DNA from: Rhizobium sp.
GTDB taxonomy: Bacteria > Pseudomonadota > Alphaproteobacteria > Rhizobiales > Rhizobiaceae
DNA: 64,000 nucleotides
Direction of reading: 5' to 3'
NCBI GenBank assembly: GCA_027533385.1
Contig: JAPZUE010000034.1
Location: forward strand, 90,104-154,103
Below, piece after piece: positions 41,551-51,763 of this stretch. Position numbers and translations under genes: made by a program. Every line of letters begins with the position of its first letter. Within the stretch, counting starts at the first letter, position 1. Below the pieces are notes generated by a model. That model did no database searches, had not been told where the DNA came from, and saw nothing but the letters and a program-made list of their open reading frames with translations.

Positions 41551-41621
41551 GCGTTTTCTTTCCCCGCCGTTCCGCCTAAAAGGAATGTCGAACCGATGCA
41601 TCTGCAGGACCGTTCTCACCG

Positions 41622-42200
41622 ATGAGCAAGCTTGAAAACCCGATACTGATGGCCGTGATCGGTGCGCCCCAAGGGCTTCGGGGCGAGGTGCGGGTCAAGA
41701 CCTTCACCGAGGATCCTCTGGGTCTCGGCGATTACGGGGTTCTCTATGCCGCCGATGGCCGCAAGTTCGAAATCCTCGAAATCCGTGACGGCAAGACGGT
41801 CGCCATCGTCCGCTTCCGAGGCATCAACGACCGCAATGCCGCCGAAGCACTGAACGGAACCGAGCTCTTCGTCGATCGTGATGCGCTGCCGGATGATGAT
41901 CTGGACGAAGACGAATTCTACTATGCAGACCTCGAGGGGCTCGAGGTCTATGATGCCGAAAACAACCACTATGGTGCGGTGACCGCCGTTTATGATTTCG
42001 GCGCGGGCGATCTGCTTGAGCTCAAGGGCCCCGGCAAGCGGCCGGTGCTCATTCCCTTTTCCGAGGCCGCCGTACTCGAGATCGATCTGGAAGGCGGGCG
42101 CATTCTCGTCGATCCGATCGCCGCCGGCCTGAAGGACGATGGCGAAGAAAAGCCTTACGGCAATGCCGGCGGCAAGCCGCGTCCCAACAACGGTCGCTGA
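41622..42200 (+). CDS. rimM: Ribosome maturation factor RimM
   Basis: Assists maturation of the 30S head, interacting with uS19. The 192-residue product has the N-terminal RimM domain ([21 protein letters not shown]) and the C-terminal PRC-barrel-like part with [15 protein letters not shown] and [14 protein letters not shown]. The last 20 residues are a polar extension. It is six bases from trmD. Confidence 0.95.
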   Translation: MSKLENPILMAVIGAPQGLRGEVRVKTFTEDPLGLGDYGVLYAADGRKFEILEIRDGKTVAIVRFRGINDRNAAEALNGTELFVDRDALPDDDLDEDEFYYADLEGLEVYDAENNHYGAVTAVYDFGAGDLLELKGPGKRPVLIPFSEAAVLEIDLEGGRILVDPIAAGLKDDGEEKPYGNAGGKPRPNNGR

Positions 42201-42206
42201 GCGCCC

Positions 42207-42899
42207 ATGCCCTTCAAGGCCTCCATCCTGACGCTCTATCCCGACATGTTTCCGGGGCATCTCGGCTCGGCGCTTGCGGGCCGCGCGCTGGAGCGTGGCG
42301 ACTGGTCGATCGAAGCGGTGCAGATCCGTGACTTCGCCGAGGACAAACATCGCAGCGTCGACGATACGCCGTCTGGCGGCGGCGCCGGCATGGTGTTGCG
42401 GCCCGATGTGCTGGCGCGGGCGATTGATTCCATAGCCGACGATGGAAGGCCCCGCCTGTTGATGAGCCCGCGTGGCCGGCCACTCACCCAGGAGCGCGTG
42501 CGGGAGCTCGCGGCCGGCGAGGGCGTGGTCATCGTCTGCGGCCGTTTCGAAGGGGTCGACCAGCGCGTGATCGATGCCCGCCAGCTCGAAGAGGTTTCCA
42601 TCGGCGACTATATTCTTTCCGGCGGCGAGCCTGCGGCGCTGACCCTGCTCGATGCCGTGGTCCGCATCCTCCCCGGCGTCATGGGCAACCAGCTCTCCGG
42701 CGTGCATGAGAGCTTCGAGGGCGGATTGCTCGAACACCCGCAATATACCCGCCCGCAGGTCTTCGAGGGGCGGGAAATCCCCGAGGTGCTCACTTCAGGC
42801 AATCATGCGGCGATCGAGAAATGGCGCCACGAGCAGGCCGTTGCGCTCACCCGCGAACGTCGTCCCGACCTTCTGCCCGCTCAGCCGGTGAAGAAGTAA
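42207..42899 (+). CDS. trmD: tRNA (guanine37-N1)-methyltransferase TrmD
   Basis: SAM-dependent trefoil-knot enzyme making m1G37, preventing frameshifts. The 230-residue product has [19 protein letters not shown], the knot motif [15 protein letters not shown], and the tRNA-contact region [23 protein letters not shown]. Its last 19 bases overlap the 3' end of the convergent exporter gene. Confidence 0.96.
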   Translation: MPFKASILTLYPDMFPGHLGSALAGRALERGDWSIEAVQIRDFAEDKHRSVDDTPSGGGAGMVLRPDVLARAIDSIADDGRPRLLMSPRGRPLTQERVRELAAGEGVVIVCGRFEGVDQRVIDARQLEEVSIGDYILSGGEPAALTLLDAVVRILPGVMGNQLSGVHESFEGGLLEHPQYTRPQVFEGREIPEVLTSGNHAAIEKWRHEQAVALTRERRPDLLPAQPVKK

Positions 42900-43627
42900 T
42901 AGACGGCAAGCGCCAGACCGGCAGCCACGACGACCCAGCGCAGGATCGCCTGCGGCACCTTCTTCGCCACCGCCACGCCCGCATATCCACCAGCGGCCAC
43001 CGCCGGGATCATGATCGCGGCATGCAGCCAGGACAGCGCGCCCGCGCCGACAAAGACGATGATCGCCACGGCTGCAATCACGATCGACAGGAAGTTCTTC
43101 AGTGCATTGAGGCGGTGATAATCGCCACCGCTCGCAAGCCCCAGCGATGCTAGCATCATGATGCCCATGCCGGCACCGAAGAAGCCGCCATAAAAGGAGG
43201 TCGCACCCTGCAGCGTCAGGCCGAGCGGGGTGGCAGGATGGCTTTCTCCCTTGGTCTTTGGCCGGAGCTTCGGACCGGCTGCGAAGATCACGGTCGCGCC
43301 CAAGAGCAGCCAGGGCACCATGGCGCGAAACGCCGGGTTGGACAGCGAGATCAGGAAGAGTGCGCCGCCGAGCGCGCCAACAGCCGAGACGGCGCCAAGG
43401 ATCCAGGCACCGCGTCCCATTGCCTTCAGCTCCTTGCCATAGGCCAGTGTCGAGGTGATGTAGCCCGGAAACTGGATGACCGATGAGGTCGCGTTGGCGC
43501 TGATCGGCGGCAGGCCGGCAAGCGTCAGCGCGCCGAAGGTGAGGAAGGTTCCGCCGCCCGCGATCGCGTTGACCGCCCCTGACAGGAAGCCTGCGCCAAA
43601 CAGCAGAAGTATCAGTGCAATCGACAT
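42881..43627 (-). CDS. TauE/SafE family sulfite/anion exporter
   Basis: A 248-residue integral membrane protein with seven or eight hydrophobic segments and the family repeats [18 protein letters not shown] near residue 12 and [19 protein letters not shown] mid-protein. Family members export sulfite, sulfoacetate or related anions; the substrate here is unknown. The ATG at 43627 follows GGAGGAGA; a longer open frame upstream is not membrane-like. It interrupts the trmD-rplS order, reading in the opposite direction, and overlaps trmD by 19 bases at the 3' end. Confidence 0.88.
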   Translation of the reverse strand: MSIALILLLFGAGFLSGAVNAIAGGGTFLTFGALTLAGLPPISANATSSVIQFPGYITSTLAYGKELKAMGRGAWILGAVSAVGALGGALFLISLSNPAFRAMVPWLLLGATVIFAAGPKLRPKTKGESHPATPLGLTLQGATSFYGGFFGAGMGIMMLASLGLASGGDYHRLNALKNFLSIVIAAVAIIVFVGAGALSWLHAAIMIPAVAAGGYAGVAVAKKVPQAILRWVVVAAGLALAVYYFFTG

Positions 43628-43906
43628 CAGACCCCATCTCCTCCGAAACCCGGCACCGTGATAGGGGCAGACATCCTGCGCCGCAAGGCGTCCGGTACTC
43701 TGCGGCGGCGCAAAAAATCGGCGCCAAAGGGGTGACAAGGCGCATGTCTTGGTGTATTGGCCGCCTCGGAAATGGGCGTTTCGCCCGTCTGCCACAAGAA
43801 AGAACTGCGTATTCGCTCCGGCTCGTCTGGGTCAATATCCTGCGGCACTGTCCCAATGGATCATGGTTGAGCGCTCTGGCTGATTCAGAAGAAACCGAGG
43901 TTAGAC

Positions 43907-44425
43907 ATGAACATCATTCAGCAGCTGGAAGCCGAACAGGCCGCCAAGATCGAAGCCAAGCGCAAGCTTCCGGAATTCTCGCCTGGCGATACGCTCCGCG
44001 TCAACGTCACCGTCAAGGAAGGCAACCGTACCCGCGTGCAGGCCTATGAAGGCGTTTGCATCGCTCGTTCGGGCGCCGGCATCAACGAAAGCTTCACCGT
44101 TCGCAAGATCTCCTACGGCGAAGGCGTCGAGCGCGTATTCCCTGTTTACTCGCCGCTCGTCGAAAGCGTCGAAGTCGTCCGTCGCGGTAAGGTTCGTCGC
44201 GCCAAGCTCTACTACCTGCGCGACCGTCGCGGCAAGTCGGCTCGTATCGTCGAGAACACCGGCACCCGCGCCCGCAAGCTCAACGAAAACGAGCGTGCCG
44301 CCGTTGCCGAGGAAAAGGCACGTCTGGAAGCCGAAAAGGTTGCAGCCGCTCAGGCTCTCGCAGCCGAGAAGGCCGCAGCAGAAGCCGCCGAAAAGGCCGC
44401 TGCTGCTGAAGCTTCTGCCGAATAA
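43907..44425 (+). CDS. rplS: Ribosomal protein bL19
   Basis: Large-subunit protein at the 30S-50S interface. Residues 1-125 are the normal L19 ([55 protein letters not shown]). Residues 128-172 form an extra Ala/Glu/Lys-rich helical tail absent from E. coli L19. AGAAACCGAGG precedes the ATG. The 279-bp upstream spacer is shared with the divergent exporter and contains a GGGCG-TTT-CGCCC hairpin near 43777-43789. Confidence 0.97.
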   Translation: MNIIQQLEAEQAAKIEAKRKLPEFSPGDTLRVNVTVKEGNRTRVQAYEGVCIARSGAGINESFTVRKISYGEGVERVFPVYSPLVESVEVVRRGKVRRAKLYYLRDRRGKSARIVENTGTRARKLNENERAAVAEEKARLEAEKVAAAQALAAEKAAAEAAEKAAAAEASAE

Positions 44426-44451
44426 GCAGCTGCCAGCCTGTCACATGATCA

Positions 44452-44479
44452 AAGGCTCCGGTTTCCGGAGCCTTTTTTC
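44452..44479 (+). terminator. Terminator of rplS
   Basis: An AAGGCTCCG / CGGAGCCTT stem with a short loop and a T6 tract lies 27 bp after the rplS stop. Confidence 0.92.
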
Positions 44480-44529
44480 GTTGCGTGCACCGATCCGATG
44501 ATCAGGCCCCGATGACTAGGCCCAATTAT

Positions 44530-45483
44530 CTAAGCATTGCGCGATGCGATGATGGCCTCGGTCGCAAGCTTCAGCTTGCGCGCCTGGTTGAAGAGCGCAA
44601 TCGCCAGACCGACCCCTGCAATCTGCAGGACAATACCGATACCTTCCCACATCGTCGGCAGGCGGGCTTCATAGAGAAAGCCGAAGAACAGGCCGAACAC
44701 CGTCTCGGCCACGATGAGCTGAGCGGCCAGCGCCAGCGGCATGCGCGTTGCGGCGATCAACCATAGCCAGGTCGCCATGAGCGAGCCGGCGAGCCCCAGG
44801 AGCAGCGCCCAGAAGATGAAGCGGCCCGTGCCCTCGACGCCGGCTGCCATCAGGTCAGGGAAGGTTGCGAAGGGCAGGAGCAAGAGGACGCCGATGCCGG
44901 CGCCCATGCCCTGGATAGCCGTCCAGTGAAAACTCTGCGGCGGGTTCGGTCCGTTCATCACCACGGAGTTGATGAGCCCGTAGGCGACCCAGGTGGACAG
45001 AGCGACGAAGGACAGGAGGATCCCGAGCAAGAGGGATCCGAGTTCCGCCGGTTCGGTCCGTGCCAGGGTATCGACATTCACGACGCTCACGCCGATGAGG
45101 ATCAGCAGAAGCGGCAGGGTCAGTCGCGACCAGGGCAGGGACCGATCCCGCGTATTGGCGATCACGGCCAGCACCACCGGCATCAGTCCCACGATCAGGG
45201 GCGGGATGGCAGCGCCCGCCAAGAGAACGGCAAAGGCTGCGGCCAGGAAATATCCGATGTAACCGACGGAGCCGAGGGCAAGGCCAATCATCCACCTCTG
45301 GCGGCTGAAGCCCCGCGGGCGCAGCCGCGGATGGATCATCAGCACCAGGCAGCCCAGCGCGAAGGCACCGTAGCGCATGACAGTCAGGTCAAGAGCCGAA
45401 TAGGGGTCGATGAGCCTTGGGGCGACGAAGGTCAGACCCCAGAGGGCACAGGTCAGAAGACCCGCGAGAATGCCGAGCAGCAT
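44530..45483 (-). CDS. EamA/DMT-family transporter
   Basis: A 317-residue inner-membrane protein with about ten hydrophobic segments in two EamA repeats (residues 1-140 and 155-300). Features include GLLTCALWGLTFVAPRLID near the N-terminus and IVAETVFGLFFGFLYEAR in the second repeat. Drug/metabolite transporters of this type usually export amino acids or other metabolites; nothing here indicates the substrate. It lies downstream of the MoxR gene on the same strand, 164 bp away, and may be cotranscribed. Confidence 0.88.
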   Translation of the reverse strand: MLLGILAGLLTCALWGLTFVAPRLIDPYSALDLTVMRYGAFALGCLVLMIHPRLRPRGFSRQRWMIGLALGSVGYIGYFLAAAFAVLLAGAAIPPLIVGLMPVVLAVIANTRDRSLPWSRLTLPLLLILIGVSVVNVDTLARTEPAELGSLLLGILLSFVALSTWVAYGLINSVVMNGPNPPQSFHWTAIQGMGAGIGVLLLLPFATFPDLMAAGVEGTGRFIFWALLLGLAGSLMATWLWLIAATRMPLALAAQLIVAETVFGLFFGFLYEARLPTMWEGIGIVLQIAGVGLAIALFNQARKLKLATEAIIASRNA

Positions 45484-45647
45484 GAAAGGCTCCGGAACGT
45501 GGCGGATTGGCGTGCCGGGCCGCTTGCTTGATCAGGCACTGCAATCGTGAGGCTTGAATTTGATCCTATCCGGCAGCCAGCCGTCAAGCGGGGCAGCGAC
45601 ACCGGATGTCGCAGCACTCACGATCTGGCGGAAACAAGTGACGGCGA

Positions 45648-46487
<840 letters not shown>

Positions 46488-46842
46488 GATGTCTCGACCT
46501 CTTCCTTGACCGGGCTGAAACCTAGTCAGAGGACCATTCCCGCGCAAGTGAAGCGGACAGTTTCCCTGATCCAGGCAGATAAAGCTTGTGTTTTTGCCCC
46601 ATTCTGACAACGTGAATTCACGAAAGCTGATGCGTGCCTTGTTGCAAATGCCCATTCCGCGAGGTCGGAACATCGGGCGCCGGGCATCACCGACCTTCCC
46701 ACGACCAAGACTCCGCAGGCCGAACGATCGGTTTGGCCGCCATGGCCAGCCGTTTGCCAGGCCACACCGTCCCACAGATTCTTTCGGCCATGTCGCGCCG
46801 GAAGGCTTTCCCGATCGCAGCATCCCACTGCAGGAGACAGCA
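46488..46842. other. Spacer between moxR and the small-gene pair
   Basis: This 355-bp divergent gap should contain promoters for both sides. It holds a perfect 12-bp palindrome CGTGAATTCACG at 46611-46622. The frame of the downstream small gene is open back to 46588, but that part reads as arginine/proline-rich and not as a conserved protein. Confidence 0.45.
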
Positions 46843-47124
46843 TTGACCAGACACATCTACTCGATCGGCGACCTGCTCGTCCTCAAGGAAGGCCCAGTCC
46901 GCCTGGCCCGCAGCACCGGCACCTGCAAGGTGCTGGCGACGCTGCCTGAAACGGCAGGAAGCAGGCAGTACCGCGTGCGTTTCGAAAACGAGAGTTTCGA
47001 CCGCTGCATCGCCGAAGGCGACATCGACCCAAGCCGCAGCAAGGCATCCGCCCGGGCACCGGCCACTCCGAAAAAGGAAAGCACATCATGGCTAAAGGCC
47101 AGCAGCGTTCGAACCGCGAAGTAA
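46843..47124 (+). CDS. Hypothetical small protein, possible SH3-like fold
   Basis: A 93-residue protein of unknown function. Residues 5-58 look like a compact beta domain (IGDLLVLKEGPVRLARSTGT, then YRVRFENESFDRCIAEGDID), reminiscent of small SH3/KOW-like barrels, followed by a basic Ala/Ser/Lys tail. The TTG at 46843 is proposed as start because CAGGAGACAG lies just upstream and homology-like content begins there. The 3' end overlaps the next small gene by 37 bases in another frame. Confidence 0.6.
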   Translation: MTRHIYSIGDLLVLKEGPVRLARSTGTCKVLATLPETAGSRQYRVRFENESFDRCIAEGDIDPSRSKASARAPATPKKESTSWLKASSVRTAK

Positions 47125-47225
47125 GAAAACCGAAGCAGGACAAGCCGAAGCCCTCCACGGCTCCGGTGTCGAGCTTCACCACCCAGATCAAGAATGCCGA
47201 GGCCGCTTCGCCCAAGAAGCGCTGA
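47088..47225 (+). CDS. Small basic hypothetical protein, 45 residues
   Basis: Encodes MAKGQQRSNREVRKPKQD and continues through a Lys/Pro/Ser-rich, disordered-looking sequence to a C-terminal SPKKR. AAAAAGGAAAG precedes the ATG at good spacing. I recall similar short proteins from other rhizobia, but its function is unknown; the composition suggests nucleic-acid or ribosome association. It overlaps the end of the preceding gene, which suggests translational coupling. Confidence 0.65.
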   Translation: MAKGQQRSNREVRKPKQDKPKPSTAPVSSFTTQIKNAEAASPKKR

Positions 47226-47331
47226 CCCGGGGGCGTGGCGGTCTCATCGCAGTCCGCCATCCCGCCCCTGCATCCTCTGAACCACCCGATCGCCCACGCT
47301 TTCGGCTTTCCCTTTTTGCTGAAGATGCGGT

Positions 47332-47997
47332 ATGGGCAGGCGCATGAACGCGACCTCCTTCACTCTCCTGCTCGGCGGCAATCTGACCGTCACGGATCGC
47401 CTGCGGGCATTGACGCAGGGCAGCCGTGTGATCGCGGCCGATAGCGGCATGCGCCATGCTGTCGGTCTTGGCCTGACGCCTGAGCTTTGGGTCGGCGATT
47501 TCGACAGCAGCGACAGCGCCCTGATCGACCGCTTTCCGTCGGTTGAGCGCCGCACCTATCCGGCTGCGAAGGCCGTCACCGATGGCGAGATCGCGGTTGC
47601 CGAGGCCATCGCCCGCGGTGCAACCCGTCTCATCCTTGCCGGTGCGCTTGCCGGCGAACGCTCCGACCACGCCCTGCAGCACTATCTCAATGCGCTCGGC
47701 CTTGTCGAAGACGGCTATGAGGTGGTGCTCACTTCGGGCGAGGAAGAGGCCTATCCGTTTTCGGAGGAAAGCGAACTGGCGCTTGAGCTCCCGGCAGGAG
47801 CGCTCTTTTCCGTGCTTGGTTTTACGGCGCTCGAGGGCCTGACGATCCGCTATGCACGCTATCCGCTGCAGGATTTCAAACTGCCCTTCGGATCGTCGCG
47901 AACCATATCCAACGTCGCCGAGGGGCCGATCTCGGTCTCGCTTTCCCGTGGCCGGGCCATGTTGCTCGCCCGCCCTTATGACCTTTCCGGAGCCTGA
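47332..47997 (+). CDS. Thiamine diphosphokinase
   Basis: Transfers pyrophosphate from ATP to thiamine, giving TPP directly from imported thiamine. The 221-residue product has LLLGGNLTVTDRLRAL, AADSGMRHAVGLGLTPELWVG, the acidic DFDSSD metal site, KAVTDGEIAVAEA and GERSDHALQHYLNAL. The ATG at 47344 is an alternative start four codons later. It fits with the thiBPQ importer further on. Confidence 0.92.
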   Translation: MGRRMNATSFTLLLGGNLTVTDRLRALTQGSRVIAADSGMRHAVGLGLTPELWVGDFDSSDSALIDRFPSVERRTYPAAKAVTDGEIAVAEAIARGATRLILAGALAGERSDHALQHYLNALGLVEDGYEVVLTSGEEEAYPFSEESELALELPAGALFSVLGFTALEGLTIRYARYPLQDFKLPFGSSRTISNVAEGPISVSLSRGRAMLLARPYDLSGA

Positions 47998-48001
47998 TGC
48001 C

Positions 48002-49834
48002 TTGGCGCCTCCCATTCTGAAACTCGACGATATCCATCTCTCCTTCGGCGGCACGCCGCTGCTCGCCGGCGCCGGCCTGCAGGTCGAACCGGGCGACCGC
48101 ATCTGCCTTGTCGGCCGCAATGGTTCGGGCAAGTCGACGCTGATGAAGATCGCGGCGGGCCTGGTGGAAGCCCAGTCCGGTGAAGTGTTCCGTCATCCGG
48201 CCTCGACGATCCGCTATCTGGAGCAGGCCCCTGATTTCGCCGGCTTCACGACCGTTCAGGCTTATGCCGAGGCCGGTCTTGGACCGGGAGACGATCCCTA
48301 CCGGGTCACCTATCTGCTCGAACATCTCGGGCTGACCGGACAGGAAGATCCGACCCGTCTCTCCGGCGGAGAAGCACGCCGTGCGGCCCTTGCCCGGGTG
48401 CTTGCGCCCGAGCCTGACATCCTGATGCTCGACGAGCCGACCAACCATCTCGACCTGCCGACCATCGAATGGCTGGAAGGCGAATTGTCGAAGAGCCGCA
48501 GCGCGCTCGTCCTCATCTCCCACGACCGTCGTTTCCTCGAAAAGATCTCGACCGCCACCGTCTGGCTCGATCGCGGCCAGTCGCGCCGGCTGAACCGGGG
48601 CTTTGCCCATTTCGAGGAATGGCGCGACCAGGTGCTGGAAGAAGAGGAAATCGAGCAGCACAAGCTCGGCCGCCAGATCGAACGGGAAGAGCACTGGCTG
48701 CGCTATGGTGTGACCGCGCGGCGCAAGCGCAACATGCGGCGTCTCGGTAATCTCCAGGCGCTGCGCGCCAACTATCGTGGGCACAAGGGACCCCAGGGCA
48801 CGATCCAGGCATCCGTGACCGAGGGCAAGGAAAGCGGCAAACTCGTCATCGAGGCCGACAAGATCACCAAGACCTATGGCGATCGCGCCATCGTCGCGCC
48901 CTTCTCGATCCGCGTCCATCGCGGCGACTGCATCGGTCTGATCGGCCCGAACGGGGCCGGCAAGACGACGCTTCTGAAGATGCTGACGGGCCAGCTGGAA
49001 CCGGACGACGGCGTTGTGAAGCTTGGCACCAATCTGGAGATTGCGGTTCTCGACCAGAAGCGCGAGGACTTGAACCCCGATGACACGCTCGCCCATTACC
49101 TGACCGATGGTCGCGGCGAGAATCTTCTGGTCAATGGCGAGCAGAAGCATGTCACCGGCTACATGAAGGACTTCCTCTTCCAGCCGGAACAGGCCCGCAC
49201 GCCGATCCGCAACCTCTCGGGCGGCGAGCGCGCCCGCCTGATGCTGGCGCGGATGATGGCCAAGCCCTCGAACCTCCTGATCCTCGACGAGCCGACCAAC
49301 GACCTCGACATCGAGACGCTCGATCTGCTGCAGGAAATCGTCGCAGGCTATTCCGGCACCGTCATCCTGGTCAGCCACGACCGTGACTTCCTCGACCGCA
49401 CCGTCACCTCGACCATAGCGCCGGCCAATCCGGACGCACCCGATGGTCGCTGGATCGAATATGCCGGCGGCTATTCCGACATGCTCGCCCAGCGCAAGGG
49501 CGTCGAGGACGAGCGCAAGCGGGTCGAAAAGGCCGAGAAGGCAAAGGCCCAGGAAGCATCAGGCGGCAAGCCCGCCGAGGCCGGCTCGAAGGGCAAGGGC
49601 AAACTCTCCTTCAAGCAGAAGTTCGCGCTCGAAAACCTGCCGAAGGAAATGGAAAAGGCCGAGAAGGAGGTCGCCGCGCGTGAGGCGAAGATGGCCGACC
49701 CCAACCTCTTCACCAAGGATCCGGCGACGTTCAACAAGCTCGCCGCCGAAATGGAAAAGCTGCGCGCCGATATCACGCGCATGGAAGAGGAATGGCTGGA
49801 ACTCGAGATGCTGCGCGAGGAACTGGAGGGCTAA
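48002..49834 (+). CDS. ABC-F family ATPase (Uup-like)
   Basis: A soluble tandem-ABC ATPase of the ABC-F group, which acts at the ribosome or, for Uup, in DNA transposition and ribosome assembly. The 610-residue product has Walker A GRNGSGKSTLMK and GPNGAGKTTLLK, signatures LSGGEARRAALARVL and LSGGERARLMLARMM, and both LDEPTN Walker B motifs. A charged inter-domain linker and a C-terminal coiled-coil-like region rich in Lys/Glu follow, as in Uup. The TTG at 48002 is chosen because GGAG lies 9 bases upstream; an ATG at 47978 would overlap the previous gene and has no ribosome site. Confidence 0.92.
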   Translation: MAPPILKLDDIHLSFGGTPLLAGAGLQVEPGDRICLVGRNGSGKSTLMKIAAGLVEAQSGEVFRHPASTIRYLEQAPDFAGFTTVQAYAEAGLGPGDDPYRVTYLLEHLGLTGQEDPTRLSGGEARRAALARVLAPEPDILMLDEPTNHLDLPTIEWLEGELSKSRSALVLISHDRRFLEKISTATVWLDRGQSRRLNRGFAHFEEWRDQVLEEEEIEQHKLGRQIEREEHWLRYGVTARRKRNMRRLGNLQALRANYRGHKGPQGTIQASVTEGKESGKLVIEADKITKTYGDRAIVAPFSIRVHRGDCIGLIGPNGAGKTTLLKMLTGQLEPDDGVVKLGTNLEIAVLDQKREDLNPDDTLAHYLTDGRGENLLVNGEQKHVTGYMKDFLFQPEQARTPIRNLSGGERARLMLARMMAKPSNLLILDEPTNDLDIETLDLLQEIVAGYSGTVILVSHDRDFLDRTVTSTIAPANPDAPDGRWIEYAGGYSDMLAQRKGVEDERKRVEKAEKAKAQEASGGKPAEAGSKGKGKLSFKQKFALENLPKEMEKAEKEVAAREAKMADPNLFTKDPATFNKLAAEMEKLRADITRMEEEWLELEMLREELEG

Positions 49835-49840
49835 TTGCCC

Positions 49841-51631
49841 TCAGGTGACCGCATCGGGCGTGAGCGCGCCTGATTTCTCCAGATGCACCGTGCGCGCTCC
49901 CGTTGCATTGGCAAAGGCCAGCGACCGGCCGAGATAGATAAGCGTTGTCTCGGCGAGATCCGTCGCCAGAATTTTCGTGAGCCGGCTCTCGGTTTCCGGC
50001 TCCAACCCTTCCAGCACATCCTGCATCACCAGCCAGCGGGGCTTCCTCAGCAGGATGTTGGCGAAAGCCAGCGCCATCTGCTGGTCCTTGTCGAAGATCC
50101 TCTCCCAGCGTCCCTTTTCATCGAGACGGCGAGAAAATTCGCCAAGCCCGACCGTCTGCAGGGCCGAAACGAGAGCTGCATCATCGACGGTGGCAGAGAG
50201 CGACGGATAGGTGAGAAGGCTGCGCAAACGGCCTTCGGGCAGATAACTTGCCTGCGGCACGAAGACGAGTTCGTCCTCCGGCAGCAGTATTCGGCCCTCG
50301 CCATAGGGCCAGAGCCCGGCCATGGCGTGGAAGAGCAGCTTGCGGTTCACGCCCTGGTCGCCATTGACCATCACGCGGTCGCCGGGGGAAATCACCACAT
50401 CCCTTTCCTTGAGATGGAAAGCACTTTCGCAGGCGTCGCCGTTGACGCGGACGCAGATCTCGAGGTTTTCCAGCCTGAGCATCCCATCCTCGCTGCGTGC
50501 GAGCGTCAACCGCCCGCTGCCGCCCTCGTTGTCGTTCATCGTGGTCAGGGCGGCTCGCAGCACCGTCACCCGCATCAGGGCCGCCCGCCAGTCGGCAATG
50601 GCCCCGAAATTGTCGACATACCAGCGCAGCGCCGAATAGACCTGGGTGAAGGCGGCAGCGGCCATCATCAGGCCGCCGAAGGAAATCGTGCCGGCAAAAT
50701 AGGCCGGTGAGGCGATCAGGATCGGCACGATGATCGCAAGCCATCCGAAGCCGGCGGTCACCCAGGTGAGATTGGTGAGCGCCAGCGCCAGATGGCGGAT
50801 CGACAGAAGCACACCATCCAGCGATTCGTGGATATGCTGCCGCTCGGTCGCTTCGCCGCGCGTGACGGCGATCGCCTCGAGGTTCTCGTTGGCGCGCATC
50901 AGCGAAAAGCGCAGATCCGCCTCGCGTGCATAGCGATCGGCATTCAGCCGTGACAGCTTGCGTCCGACCAGCTGGCTGAGCAGCGACGCGGCGAGCGCAT
51001 AGATGAGCGCACCCCAGACCATGTAGCCCGGGATCTGGAAGCTCCAGTCGCCGATCTTGAAGGTGAACTCGCTGGACAGGCCCCAGAGGACCCCGATGAA
51101 GCTGACGAGCAGGATCGTGGCATTGAACAACCCGATCGACAGTGAGGTCGTCATCTCCGCCAGCTTGCGCGCATCCTCATGCAGCCGCTGGTCGGGATTG
51201 ACGCCAAGCGCGCTCGACACCGAAAGCCTGTAGGCCCGCGCTCCATTCAGCCACTGATCCACGACGTCACGCGACAGGCCCTCGCGCATGTGCAGCGCTG
51301 TCATCTGGTTCAGCCAGGCTTGCACCACATTCAGGACCAGCAGCACACCGGCAATGATCGCGAAGTTGCGCAGCTCGGTCAGAAACGCCGGCAGGTCGCG
51401 GCGTTCGAGCGCGTTGTAGAAGGGGGCGTTCCAGTGGTTGAGCTGGACGGTGCCATAGACGGTGGCGAGGATCACCACGACAAGCGCAAAGGCAAAGCCG
51501 AGAATGCGGTTGCGGGCGTCGGATTTCCAGAAACTGTCCAGCGCCATGGCCAACTGACGGCTGAAACTGGCCTCGACCTCGGCAACGACGCGGTCCGTTT
51601 CACTTATGCCCTTCGACTGTAAGCCTGCCAT
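49841..51631 (-). CDS. ABC transporter, fused permease-ATPase with degenerate ATPase domain (ABC_membrane_2/YddA-like)
   Basis: A 596-residue fusion. Residues 25-360 are the SbmA/BacA-type membrane domain with the family segments YGTVQLNHWNAPFYNALERR and VNPDQRLHEDARKLAE. Residues 380-590 correspond to an ABC ATPase domain in which the active-site motifs are lost. Walker A is GDQGVNRK at 424-431 (Lys to Arg), the signature is IFDKDQQ (512-518) instead of LSLGEQQ, Walker B ends in LVMQD (Gln537-Asp538 instead of Asp-Glu), and the H-loop His is Arg569. The Q-loop region (FVPQASYLPEGRLRSLL) is kept. The frame is intact, so it is not an obvious pseudogene. The ATG at 51631 is preferred over a GTG two codons upstream. 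Confidence 0.85.
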   Translation of the reverse strand: MAGLQSKGISETDRVVAEVEASFSRQLAMALDSFWKSDARNRILGFAFALVVVILATVYGTVQLNHWNAPFYNALERRDLPAFLTELRNFAIIAGVLLVLNVVQAWLNQMTALHMREGLSRDVVDQWLNGARAYRLSVSSALGVNPDQRLHEDARKLAEMTTSLSIGLFNATILLVSFIGVLWGLSSEFTFKIGDWSFQIPGYMVWGALIYALAASLLSQLVGRKLSRLNADRYAREADLRFSLMRANENLEAIAVTRGEATERQHIHESLDGVLLSIRHLALALTNLTWVTAGFGWLAIIVPILIASPAYFAGTISFGGLMMAAAAFTQVYSALRWYVDNFGAIADWRAALMRVTVLRAALTTMNDNEGGSGRLTLARSEDGMLRLENLEICVRVNGDACESAFHLKERDVVISPGDRVMVNGDQGVNRKLLFHAMAGLWPYGEGRILLPEDELVFVPQASYLPEGRLRSLLTYPSLSATVDDAALVSALQTVGLGEFSRRLDEKGRWERIFDKDQQMALAFANILLRKPRWLVMQDVLEGLEPETESRLTKILATDLAETTLIYLGRSLAFANATGARTVHLEKSGALTPDAVT

Positions 51632-51763
51632 GCGCACCGGTTCTCACATATCCCGATACCTTTGTAACACAGGCAAAGTGTCAATTTCCTCATGGCTGTG
51701 ACGATGCGGTTAATTGTCCCCACCTTGCGCACCGGAGGGCGACGCGCTATCTCAGGATTGCTC

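Noticed and set aside
47876..49378. A 500-codon open frame on the minus strand
   Set aside because: It is antisense to the ABC-F ATPase, whose Walker and signature motifs are complete.
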